Shown here piece by piece: positions 48,302 through 57,900 of a stretch of 64,000 bases of DNA; within the stretch, counting starts at the first letter, position 1, and each line of letters starts with the position of its first letter. The stretch spans positions 42,101,948 to 42,165,947 of the forward strand of contig OX638370.1 of assembly GCA_951812925.1 (NCBI GenBank), given 5' to 3'. Made by a program: the position numbers and the translations under genes. This DNA is from Calliopum simillimum (taxonomy: Eukaryota; Arthropoda; Insecta; Diptera; Lauxaniidae). A model generated the notes under the pieces. That model did no database searches. It worked only from the letters and a program-made list of their open reading frames with translations, and had not been told where the DNA came from.

Positions 48302-48674
48302 GAGAAGACCAAGGAGAGAAAGGCTAAGCCCGAAATATACAAGAGGAACTGTCTAGCACAGAGGTTGTAGTATCACGGTCTGGGGATGCTTCTCTACGCA
48401 AGGAATCGGTCCAATTCAAAGTGTTGAAGGCATAATGAAGTCTAATGATTATAAAGACGTACTACAAAATACTATGATGCCATACGCAACTTGGAAAATG
48501 CCATTAAAATGGATATTCTTGCATGATAACAACCCTGAACACACGTCAAAAGTGGTAACAAATTGGATTAAATGGCAAAGTATTGATGTTCATCAATGGC
48601 ACGCGGAGTCGTCAGATCTAAACCCGATCGAAAATCTATGAAAGATCGTCAAGTCACGAAAATACATTGCGTAT
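48302..48674 (+). pseudogene. Tc1-like transposase catalytic fragment, cut by the LTR retrotransposon
   Basis: In one frame the sequence shows the family landmarks in order: LSPKYTRGTV, SITVWGCFSTQGIGP, FLHDNNPEHTSKVV (second catalytic Asp), and SSDLNPIENL followed by KIVKSRK (third-acid region). Stops interrupt it at 48354-48356 and at 48639-48641, where Trp is normal. The frame breaks off exactly at 48675, where the outer LTR retrotransposon begins. The remaining C-terminus should lie beyond the retrotransposon, outside the window. It is dead. Confidence 0.85.
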
Positions 48675-49058
48675 TGTGAAGGCCCAAAATTTCCCCCCTA
48701 AGGAATTTTTGGGTCACAAGACCACGGCTCAGCCAAACCATCCAGCAACAACATAAATTGTACAAACATGCCACACACCAACAACAACTCTCAACACACA
48801 ACAGTCACCAACAATAGAATCCACACCACACACTAACACCAACACAGCATCCACCAATATGCGCACAACCCACATTCAACACAGCCACACAACACAACCA
48901 CACAATACAGTCACACAACAACCACATAACGGTTTTTCCTATGGAAAAGTGCGCATAGCAACAGCGTTCAAACACGTGGTTGACAACAGCATAGCCAGAG
49001 CACGTGGTCAAACCGGTTCTTAGCGGCAGCGCAGCAGCAGAGAATACCGTTACATTAG

Positions 49059-49095
49059 TATAAATGCAAGTGCAACCGGTCATTCGAGATCAGTT
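49059..49095 (+). promoter_or_regulatory. LTR core promoter: TATA box and initiator
   Basis: TATAAAT at 49059-49065 is followed by TCAGTT at 49090-49095, an exact arthropod initiator whose A is 33 bp downstream of the TATA start. The same pair recurs in the 3' LTR (63682 and 63713-63718). Transcription is predicted to start at about 49092, which places the tandem arrays inside the R region. Confidence 0.6.
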
Positions 49096-49170
49096 TTTGG
49101 ACAAGCCGCCAACGATCAGTTTTTTGACAAGCCGCCAACGATCAGTCTTTGACAAGCCGCCAACAATCAG
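49088..49170 (+). repeat. 25-26-bp tandem repeat beginning with the initiator word
   Basis: GATCAGTTTTTGGACAAGCC-type units start at 49088, 49114 and 49140, with a last partial AATCAG at 49165. Each unit repeats the ATCAGT initiator-like word, so several start sites could be used. Confidence 0.8.
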
Positions 49171-49198
49171 TGAAAGTGAAATTAGTGAGTTGAAGAAA

Positions 49199-49585
49199 AT
49201 ATATTCAGCAAAGTGCCGCAGGACATCAGTGTAAGGATATTCAGCAAAGTAACGCAGGACATCAGTGTAAGAATATTCAGCAAAAGTAACGCAGGATATC
49301 AGCGCTAGAGTATTCATCAAACTGCCGCAGGACATCAGTGCAAGGATATCTACCAAAGTACCGCAGGACGTCAGGGCAAAAGATATTCAACAAAGTACCG
49401 CCGAACATCAGTGCAAGGATAATCATCAGAGTGCCGCAGGATATCAGTACTAGAATATTCATCAAACTGCCGCAGGACATCAGTGCAAGGATATTTACCA
49501 CAGCGCCGCAGGACATCGGTGCAAGGATAATCATCAGAGTACCGCAGGATATCAGTGCTAGAATATTCATCAAACTGCCTCAAGC
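49199..49585 (+). repeat. 36-bp tandem array (about 10.5 units)
   Basis: Units of the form attcatcaaactgccgcagg + acatcagtgcaaggat are repeated with about 36-bp spacing and scattered substitutions. Some alternate as pairs. As 36 is a multiple of 3, the array is open in several frames on both strands. None of these is a gene. Confidence 0.9.
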
Positions 49586-49740
49586 TATAAACGGGAATAA
49601 AGCAAGCAACGTACTACAGGAACACAGTGCTAATACAGTGCCAGACAACAGTGTGCCAACAACGTACCGCAGGATCAAGCTTAGCGTGCTACGAGAAAGA
49701 AACAACAACTTGTATAGTGGTAATTAAGATAGCGAGCGTA

Positions 49741-50165
49741 GGTAGTAGAACCGTTAGACCAAGCTTCAGCAGGAATTCGTGACCCTAAAAAGTCTTATTC
49801 GAGCCTGAGAGAACCTTGTCAAACGAAGTAGTTAAACATAGCGAAGTCAGGAAGTAGAACCGTTGGACCAAGCTTCAGCAGGAATTCGTGACCTTAAAAA
49901 GTCTTATTCGAGCCTGAGAGAACCTTGTCAAACGGAGTAGTTAAAACAAGATAGGAAGTAGAACCGTTGGACCAAGCTTCACAGGAATTCGTGACCCTAA
50001 AAAGTCTTATTCGAGCCTGTGAGGACCTTGACAAACGGAATAGCTAAAAATAAGAGAACAAGCGTAGGCAGTAGAATCGTTGGACCAAGCTTCACAGGAA
50101 TTCGTGACCCTAAAAAGTCTTATTCGAGCCTGTGAGGACCTTGTCAAACGGAGTAATTACCCCAT
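49741..50165 (+). repeat. 104-113-bp tandem array (4 units)
   Basis: The anchor AGTAGAA(C/T)CGTT starts at 49744, 49853, 49957 and 50070. Each unit continues through 'ggaccaagcttca...ggaattcgtgacc', 'taaaaagtcttattcgagcc' and 'ttg(t/a)caaacg'. Length varies in a short linker between units. Confidence 0.9.
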
Positions 50166-50274
50166 AAGCAAAGATTAGGGCTAGTACTTTTCCTTAGGGA
50201 CATCGAGGCTAGACTAGGGACCAAGAATAGCTAGGGACAAAGAATTAGCTAGGGACAGAGAATTAGGTACATGA

Positions 50275-50316
50275 AATAAATAATTTTGTAACGCATCACA
50301 AACAAAGTCAAATAAA
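50275..50316 (+). promoter_or_regulatory. Poly(A) signals of the outer LTR
   Basis: AATAAA occurs at 50275-50280 and again at 50311-50316, followed by GT-rich 'ctgtcgtgttct'. This is the expected R/U5 boundary region near the LTR end. Confidence 0.55.
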
Positions 50317-50410
50317 GAACAACATTAAACTGAAACTGTCGTGTTCTAATTTGCAAGAACCTTGGACACCGGCGAGTTTAATCCCAGGCATAAGGAAAGT
50401 TCGTTACAAA

Positions 50411-50428
50411 TGGCGCCCGAGCAGGGAC
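50411..50428 (+). other. Primer binding site, tRNA-Lys type
   Basis: TGGCGCCCGAGCAGGGAC is complementary to the 3' end of the lysine tRNA used by many retroelements, apart from one A-to-G difference that still allows a G-U pair. It lies two bases after the LTR end, as usual for Ty3/gypsy elements. Confidence 0.88.
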
Positions 50429-50686
50429 TATAAGCAAAGTAAAGCACACGCAACGGTTGAAAGTAAAAACCCATCAAGCACACGCAACAGTGAAGAAGAC
50501 AAAAACCCCTGAGCACTTACAACATTGAACATCGTAGCACTCGCAGCGAGAAGATCCGGAACCACACCGGCTACAACACTTGAGAAATCAACGACAGAGG
50601 AGAGGAGGAAAAAAAAAACAACAGAAAATATCATACGGCGAAAACAAAACATACAAAATAAAAAAAAAAAAATAAAAAAAAAAAAA

Positions 50687-52006
50687 ATGGGTAGGACATC
50701 CTGGATTTACAATCTAAATCGTGACGATCTTATCCATGCCTGCCAAGCACTTGGAGTGGACGCAAACGGCACCGTCAACGAAATCCGTAAGCAGCTATCC
50801 ACTTGGATCGCTGGAGGAGGGCATGAAGATCGAGTGGAGGAACTCTTAGCGCAGCTCGAGGTACGCTATTCAAGAGCCTCGACTCCACTGCCGGTTACAG
50901 CCGGCACGTCCACGCAGCGGAAACTGGCAGCACCGATAGTCTTAGTAACAGCAGCCACAGAAACAAGCGACTCGGAGGAGGAAGGCAACAACCCTGAAAA
51001 CGCAAACGATGAGCGGCGTGATACGAACGCGGCAAGCGGGGCGACCTGGTCACGCCAGAAACCAGCTAACTTAGTACCAGGCATTGAGGCTAATACGGGA
51101 GGATATTCGCCATATTCCAGACCGGCCATGGAGCGTGTTCCCGACAGGATGCAGTTCATCGCTGTCATTGATCAAGTTCGCAAATGGGGCTTGAAATATG
51201 GCGGAGATCGCGATCCTCTAGATTTTCTGGAGCGGGTCGAAGAGCTGGCAGAGGCCTATGGTTTCGATTTAAACCTCTTGCCACGGGCTATGCCCGAATT
51301 ACTTAAAGACCGTGCTCTGATCTGGTGGCGAAATAACAACAAGCATTGGGGCAAATGGAAGACGTTTGCTACAGATTTTTCGCGCTTCTTTCTCCCATCG
51401 CGCTACTTTGAGCGGCTCGATGATGAGATACGGGCCAGACGGCAGCTCTCTGGAGAGAAATTCAGCGACTACGTCTTGAATCTACAGGCGATGATGCGTC
51501 CGGCTGGACTCTCAGGCGAGCAACAGCTGGAGCGAATATACCGCAACTGTGCTACATCGCTGCAACTTTACGCGCGACGCAGAGATTTCGACACCCTGGA
51601 GGATCTCATGGCCCTAGCAGACGAGCACGAAATCTTAAGTGCAGAATCGGCAGCAAGCAGAGACGAAAGGTCACAACGCAACCACGCAGCTGTAGCTAGA
51701 GAGGCGGCTCCACGTCCGACCAACGAACGGCCCATACCGCAACCACGCGGAAACCCACCACGAGCTAGCGAGGAGGCAGGTGCTCAACCAAACCCCATTA
51801 ATCCGAGGACGGCATGTCGACGTTGCGGGCTAGACGGCCATCGAGCTGACGGATGCTCCAACCGCAGAATTTACTTCTGTTGGGACTGTGGAAGGCGTGA
51901 CGTCAGAACAATTGAATGCTGTGGCCGCTCGGGAAACTCCAGAGGATTCCGTCAGAACCGGGGAGGAGCGGAATCCCAGAACCCGACCTACCTCCGGACA
52001 CAATAA
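50687..52006 (+). CDS. gag: Gag polyprotein of the outer element
   Basis: The structural protein that forms virus-like particles and packages element RNA. The ATG at 50687 was chosen because the open frame upstream is only leader sequence ending in a long A run. It gives 439 residues. Residues 1-45 (WIYNLNRDDLIHACQALGVD and following) resemble a SAP-like helix pair. A capsid-like middle follows (FLERVEELAEAYGF, LPELLKDRALIWWR, RRQLSGEKFSDYVLNL). Near the end is a CCHC zinc knuckle (CRRCGLDGHRADGC), then a second cysteine cluster (CWDCGRRDVRTIEC) with no histidine at the expected position. The end overlaps pol in the -1 frame, with G GGA AAC at 51931. Intact. Confidence 0.9.
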   Translation: MGRTSWIYNLNRDDLIHACQALGVDANGTVNEIRKQLSTWIAGGGHEDRVEELLAQLEVRYSRASTPLPVTAGTSTQRKLAAPIVLVTAATETSDSEEEGNNPENANDERRDTNAASGATWSRQKPANLVPGIEANTGGYSPYSRPAMERVPDRMQFIAVIDQVRKWGLKYGGDRDPLDFLERVEELAEAYGFDLNLLPRAMPELLKDRALIWWRNNNKHWGKWKTFATDFSRFFLPSRYFERLDDEIRARRQLSGEKFSDYVLNLQAMMRPAGLSGEQQLERIYRNCATSLQLYARRRDFDTLEDLMALADEHEILSAESAASRDERSQRNHAAVAREAAPRPTNERPIPQPRGNPPRASEEAGAQPNPINPRTACRRCGLDGHRADGCSNRRIYFCWDCGRRDVRTIECCGRSGNSRGFRQNRGGAESQNPTYLRTQ

Positions 52007-52551
52007 GGTTCCTGCGTTGCGAGGCAATGCAGGTTATTGCTACCGTCGGCATATTAGGGCGGAGCTTCGACGCGGTTGTTGACACTGGTGCGACCAGAAG
52101 TTTCCTTAGCGAGAGTTTGGCGCAAGAACTGGGGTCACTGGAAACATTGGCTGCGGATAGTATTGTGATCCGGTTGGCAGATGGCACCACGACAAGAATT
52201 AGTGCCTCATTCACATGTGAAGTGACACTGGGCTCTACTAAACGGCAGTTAGAATTCCTGGTGCTGCCACGATCGGTAGATCCCATCATCATCGGGATGG
52301 ATTTCCTGGTCGATACTAAAACGAGTATCACTTGTGGAGGCCAGACGCTGACGTTTCGGCGAGCCACAACATCCGCAGATCCTGTCGCATCGACCGTGAC
52401 GGCAACAACACCGCAGACACACCAAGAGATAACGCAGATTGCAGACCAGCGACGACAACCAGCTATGAGACACGAGAGACAACAGGCAATTCACCAACAG
52501 CAACGAGGGCAAACAGAGATACCCAACGAGAGACCACAACCAGCACCGTGA
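51916..52551 (+). CDS. pol: Pol, protease segment of the outer element
   Basis: This frame is -1 relative to gag and opens at 51916, just before the slippery heptamer. It is expected to be translated as a Gag-Pol fusion. Retropepsin landmarks are the catalytic AVVDTGATRSFL (Asp about residue 56 of this frame) and IIIGMDFL near residue 135, which is the second conserved protease motif. After the protease comes a Gln/Thr/Arg-rich linker. The frame meets TGA at 52549-52551 and then continues open in the same frame into reverse transcriptase. The TGA is followed by C (TGAC), a leaky context. It may be an inactivating mutation or a readthrough stop. Confidence 0.85.
   Translation: MLWPLGKLQRIPSEPGRSGIPEPDLPPDTIRFLRCEAMQVIATVGILGRSFDAVVDTGATRSFLSESLAQELGSLETLAADSIVIRLADGTTTRISASFTCEVTLGSTKRQLEFLVLPRSVDPIIIGMDFLVDTKTSITCGGQTLTFRRATTSADPVASTVTATTPQTHQEITQIADQRRQPAMRHERQQAIHQQQRGQTEIPNERPQPAP
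51931..51937 (+). promoter_or_regulatory. -1 ribosomal frameshift heptamer (outer gag/pol)
   Basis: GGGAAAC is read in the gag frame as TCG GGA AAC, i.e. the canonical X XXY YYZ heptamer G GGA AAC. It lies inside the gag/pol overlap (51916-52006), and a -1 slip here enters the pol frame directly. Confidence 0.75.
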
Positions 52552-53953
52552 CAGCAGAGAACAAAGAGGCCAGCCTCCGTAGACGTGATGGGAGCAGCAT
52601 CTACACCGCCTCCCGCCATATCAGCACTACCCCGGCAGGCCGTTTTACACAGAAGAAACGAGGACACAGTAGCTCCTCTCGAAGTAACAGCGACAAACGC
52701 GACGGATAAAGAATCCGTCACACCGACCGCCAGAGCGGCCACGCAGCAGACATCAGCGGCGACGCAAGAGGACGCAGAGAGGTTCCTACAAGGAGAGTTG
52801 CAGAAGTTTAGAGAAGTCAAGGGGCTCTGCAACGTCTCAACCCATAAGATAGTCATGCGGGACGACCGGCCAGTCAAAAGCCGATACTATCCGAAGAACC
52901 CAGCGATGCAGACAATTATAAACGAGCAAGTGGACGAACTGCTTGAAAAGAATTGTATAGAGCCTTCCCGCAGCCCATACAGTGCACCTATAGTGTTGGT
53001 ACCGAAGAAGCAAGGTACCTGGCGAATGTGCGTGGATTATCGCCAGCTTAACGCTCGGTCCTTTCCGGATGCATACCCGCTGCCTCGTATGAACTTCATA
53101 CTGGAAAGCTTGCGAGAGGCCAAGTTTATAAGCAGCCTGGATTTGAAAAACGGGTATTGGCAAATCCCCATGGACGAGGCTAGCAAGCAATACACCGCGT
53201 TTACTGTGCCGGGGCGAGGCCTTTTCCAGTGGCGTGTCATGCCCTTCGGGCTCCACTCTGCACCAGCTACATTTCAGCGCACCCTCGACACTGTGATTGG
53301 GCCTGACATGCAGCCAAAAGCTTTCGCATACTTGGACGACATCATAATCGTCAGCCGCACCCTGGATGAGCACATAGAGGATCTGCGAGAAGTTTACCGA
53401 CGGCTTCTTGAGGCGAATTTGATCATCAACCCGGAGAAATGCAAGTTCTTCCGCAGCGAGTTGAAATATCTTGGCCACGTTGTTTGCAAGGATGGTATTC
53501 GGACTGATCCGGACAAGGTGAGTGCAATTCAAGCGCTTCAACCACCCAGCAACGTACGAGCCGTAAGACGGTTTCTCGGCATGGCGTCATGGTACCGGCG
53601 ATTTGTGAACAATTTCGCAACGGTAGCCAGGCCCCTGACTCAGCTCCTGAAGAAAGGCAAGCACTGGAAGTGGGGAGGAGAGCAACAACAGGCGTTCGAC
53701 ACCCTCAAAGAGCAACTCACAACAGCACCGGTATTGGCACGACCAGATTTCTCGCATCCATTCACCCTGCAGACAGATGCCAGCGAACAAGGTCTGGGCG
53801 CTGTCCTGACTCAAGAGATTGAAGGCGTGGAGCACGTGATTTCGTACGCTAGCCGTCACCTCAACAAAGCGGAGAAAAACTACTCTACCACAGAAAAGGA
53901 ATGCCTGGCAGTCGTTTGGGGCATAAGAAAGATGCGGCCGTACTTGGAAGGGT
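52552..53953 (+). pseudogene. pol: Pol, reverse transcriptase and first part of RNase H (outer element, interrupted)
   Basis: It continues the protease frame after the TGA. Reverse transcriptase landmarks, counted from the ATG at 52585: SPYSAPIVLVPKK (about 130-142), RMCVDYRQLN (147-156), FISSLDLKNGYWQI (181-194), VMPFGLHSAPATFQR (218-232), active site AYLDDIIIV (248-256, YLDD box) and the thumb region LGHVV. RNase H begins with the first catalytic Asp in LQTDASEQGLGAVL (about 398) and the Glu in TTEKECLAVVWG (about 438). The frame is cut after residues RPYLEG by the inner retrotransposon at 53954. Reading runs into its LTR and stops at 53956-53958. The remainder of the protein lies at 61470-62932. 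Confidence 0.93.
53950..53953 (+). other. 4-bp target-site duplication, left copy (inner element)
   Basis: GGGT here matches GGGT at 61466-61469 on the other side of the inner element. Element length plus the 4-bp duplication is 7516 bp, which accounts for the change of reading frame seen in the outer pol across the insertion. Confidence 0.9.
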
Positions 53954-54628
53954 TGTAATGTTTGAGGATGATGAAGGCCTAACGAGAATTTACTTGGCAG
54001 AAAAAGCCGCCGCAAAGTAAATCCTATAAGGGCATATGTTTGAAATAAAATGCCAAGTTGTTTCGGCTGTTCAAACAGGATTGTCTTTATTTAGTTTAAA
54101 CATTTTCTTTTATATTGTTTGCTTAACACTAAAAACAAATACAACTATCATAATACCTTAAAAATAGTAACAAATAATATTACAACTAAAAACAAATACA
54201 ATTTTCCTAAATCCTAAATCTATGCAAAAAAAATGTATTCATTGCTTTCATCTCTCTTTCTCTTATTCTAAGCCTAGCTTGTGGAACTCAAGATCAACAT
54301 GATCCACAATCAGTTCTATGTTAACACATTGCCATTATTCCAACGCATGCGCTGTGACACTTGTTTTTGTTATTGCATTTAACTAATCAAATTTGTGCAT
54401 TGCGCGACCTTGCAAGTGTCGTTGAACTTTCAAAATTTGCATCATTTCTTATGTGCGTGGACTCTACCAATTGTGTTTAAAAGACAAGTACATATGTACA
54501 TAATGTAATTATTACCCATTAGGGAAAGATGAGATGTGATGACATTATTTGATTACCCATTAGGGAAAAGATGAGAACAATGATTACATGTATACAAGTG
54601 GTGTAGATGTAAGTGTTACAACACTACA
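53954..54628 (-). repeat. 3' LTR of the inner element (675 bp)
   Basis: Read on the plus strand it runs TGTAATG...CTACA; on the element's strand it runs TGTAGTG...CATTACA. Same length and, by eye, same sequence as 60791-61465. Confidence 0.95.
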
Positions 54629-54640
54629 CCCCTACCCTTT
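54629..54640 (-). other. Polypurine tract of the inner element
   Basis: On the minus strand AAAGGGTAGGGG directly precedes the 3' LTR (TGTAGTG), the expected plus-strand primer position. Confidence 0.75.
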
Positions 54641-54954
54641 AAAGAAAAATTTATGAAGTTTATGAATAAATTTTGATAATTTTGAAAATTTGTGTACATT
54701 TAATTATAAAATAATAAAAATTTAAATTCAACTGAAATTTAGTTACTTTCTAACGATTAATTAAAGATAAAAAAAAAATATAATTATTGATAAATTTAAA
54801 TAATTATTAAGGTTTATTGATATTATTTTTTTTTTCTTTTTCTTTTTAGTAATTCATGAATCAAACTTTTTTTTTTAAATAAGTTTTCTAAATTAATATA
54901 CGCTTAAATAAAGTGTTTTTATGCTACTAGTATTTTTTTATATTATTTTTTTAA
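54641..54954 (-). other. 3' untranslated region of the inner element
   Basis: About 310 bp of extremely AT-rich sequence between the pol stop and the polypurine tract. No open frame of any length is present, so there is no env gene. Confidence 0.7.
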
Positions 54955-57900
54955 TCAAAGTAAAGCTTCATATTTTTTTAAGAAGTTATTATGATATTCT
55001 TTATAACTTCCATTAATATCTAAAACAGAATTTACTCCTCTTAATTCTACTATACGGTATGGACCGTGATATGGACTATCTAATTTTTTCCTATTTCCTA
55101 CTTTAACTAAAACTAAATCTCCTACTCTTAAATACGATGGATTGCAATCCCTATCATAAAATTTTTTCCTCTTATTTTTAGCTACTTGAACTAATTCACT
55201 AACTTTACTAATTGAAACTTGTAATCTAAATCTAAGTTCTTGAGCATAATCATCTAAATTATTAAATGGTGCTCTATTTTTTAAACTATCACTTGGTAGA
55301 TGTGAAAGCTTTCCGAAAATTAATTCGTAAGGCGTATATCCTGTATCCACGTGAGGCGTGGTATTATACGCAAAGGTAAAATACGAAATCCATTCATTCC
55401 ATTCATTATCATCGGCTACAGTTAACAAAAACTCATTGAGAACCCTGTGGTTCCGTTCTACTGTACCAACGCTTTCATGGTGATATGGTGTTGAAAACGT
55501 TTGTTTTATTTTTAAAATTTCACAAATATTTTGCATAAGTTCGTTTGCAAATTCCGTTCCTCTATCTGATTTGAGTACTTTGAAAAAACCATATTTTAAA
55601 ATAAATTGTTCTACTAATGTTTTGGCTGTTGTTTTTGCATCTTTCGTTGGCATTGGATATGCTACAACAAATTTTGTTAAAAGACACTGCATGGTTAAAA
55701 TATATCTATAACCATTTGAAAGTCTTAAAGGACCTACTGTATCAATTTCAATTGTTTCAAAACCTGTACTTGGTGTATCGGTTATGACCATTTTCTCTTT
55801 TGTATGTCTAACTTGTTTGTTACATGCACATATCTTACATTCTTTTATATATTTCTTTATCATTTTATGCATATTTTTCCAAATAAAACGCTGCTTCAAT
55901 TTTAGCTCAGTTTTTCTGACGCCTAAGTGTCCCGAATGGACTGAATTATGATATTCATCAATAAGTTTGTATTTCAACAAATCATCTGTTATTCTTTTTG
56001 GGGCCTCGTAAAGTAAAATTTTCAAACTTCCTTTATTTTTAATTTGTAGCTCATTAAACATATTTTTAAAATGATTCACCGGTGTGTAACTAAATATCTG
56101 ATCGTTACTATCAAGAGCTAACTCTTTTATTTTAAACTTCTCCATTTTCGATGATAGCTTCTCCAAAAGCGAACCTAAATTCGATGGATTATCACTACAT
56201 CTAACAATTATTTCATCACGAACGCGTTCAATTATATCCTTCTTCCTATTTTTGTCGACTATAAATTTCAATTTATTTAAATTTTTGATGTCAGTTAAAG
56301 ACGTGCAGTTCCAGATATGAAGTTGATCAGGCTCCTCTGAAAGTCTACAGTTCTCTTTACTGCATCTATCTGCCTTATTTCTTGCAGACATACCTCTAGT
56401 TACTACCAATAAATTGTGTTCGTTAATTTCTTCTTCACCCCTCTTTGGCATCAATGTTTTAAGCATATCTGAGTCTATCTTCACCCTCGATAGGGCATCA
56501 GCGTTTGTATTCATTTTTCCTTTTTTATAAACTATTTCAAAATCATACTCCGACAGTTCAAGTCGTATTCTTGTTAGTTTCGACGATGGGTTTTTATGAG
56601 AAAATAGTGATACTAAAGGACGATGATCCGTGACCACTATAAATTTTCTTCCAAAAAGATAAGGTCTAAAAAATTGGATCCCCCAATGAATCGCTAAAAG
56701 TTCTTTCTCAATGATTGGTTTATTTATATCATGTTTCAGCAACGATTTGCTAGCATATGATATTGGTAAATCTTTGCCTATCTCTCCTTGTGACAACACC
56801 GCTCCTAATGCATAATTGGATGCATCGGTGGTCAATACAAATGTTTTGTTAAAATCTGGATATTGTAATATCGGTGGGTTTATCAATTTATCTTTTAGAG
56901 TTAAAAATGAACTCTCACATTCATCAGACCAAATAAATGGTTGATTTTTCTTTAAAAGATTGTTTAAACTTTTTGCTATTTTCGCAAAATCTGCAATAAA
57001 TCTTCTGTAGTAATTGCAAAATGCTATAAATCTTCTTACTTCATCTGCATTTGTGGGGATAGGATATTTTTCAATCGTCGCGTATTTCGACGGATCAGGT
57101 TTAATACCGTTTTGCGTTATTAAATGCCCTAGGTAAACCGTTTCTGTCTTTAAAAAATTGCATTTACCAGCATTTAATTTTAAATTGTATCTTTGTAATC
57201 GTTCAAGGACTTTTTCTAAATTTGAATTATGGTGTTTCAGACTACAACCAAATATAATTATATCATCAACATATAAAAATGCACTCGAGTCTAAGCCGCT
57301 CAAGGCAATAGTCAACATTCGTTGAAAACTATTGGAAGATATCGTTAAACCGAACGGTAATCTTTTAAATTGGTAATGACCATTTGACGTTGAAAACGCT
57401 GTTAGTGGTTTAGATTTATTGTTGAGACCAATCTGGTGGAATGAGCTCGTCATATCCAAAGTTGAAAAATACCTTGCTCTTCCTAGCTTATCTAACACAT
57501 CTTCTAGCCTTGTTAATGGAAATTTATCTCTAACAATCTTTTTGTTTAACTGCCTAAAATCGACAACCAGTCGCCATTTTTTATCGCCTGTGTTTGACTT
57601 TTTGGGCACTACAAGCAATGGTGAATTATACGGACTGACCGAATTTTCAATTATGTCATTATCTAAAAGATCTTGGACTTGATTTTTAATTTCTTCAGAT
57701 TGAGAATGTGGTAAACGGTAGTTTTTTATATAAACTGGTGCGTTATCTGTTGTTTTTATATCCTGGGTGTAAAAATTATTAACCGAAAGTAGTTCATCAT
57801 CTAAATGGAACACATTTTGATATTTTTTAAATATCTCAATAAGAGAATTTCGCGCCTCGCTATCTTTAACATCAATCGATAAAATTTTTAAAAGTTTTTC

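Larger units (their letters stand above)
48675..50408 (+). repeat. 5' LTR of the outer element (1734 bp)
   Basis: It starts TGTGAAGGCC and ends GTTACA, two bases before the primer site. The first 767 bp are repeated at 63234-64000, differing by a 64-bp tandem duplication and about one substitution elsewhere. It contains a TATA/initiator promoter, three different tandem arrays and poly(A) signals, in that order. Open frames read through the 36-bp array (for example 49338-49727) are repeat shadows. Confidence 0.93.

Noticed and set aside
49277..49727. Repeat-protein-like frames (QDISARIF-type and its minus-strand counterparts)
   Set aside because: They arise because the LTR's 36-bp array is a multiple of three; the same frames recur in the 3' LTR and start nowhere sensible.
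52837..53541. 234-residue minus-strand frame opposite reverse transcriptase
   Set aside because: It is the antisense shadow of the GC-richer pol gene and has no motif of its own.
54641..54954. A possible env gene of the inner element
   Set aside because: Only about 310 bp of AT-rich sequence with no open frame lies between pol and the polypurine tract.
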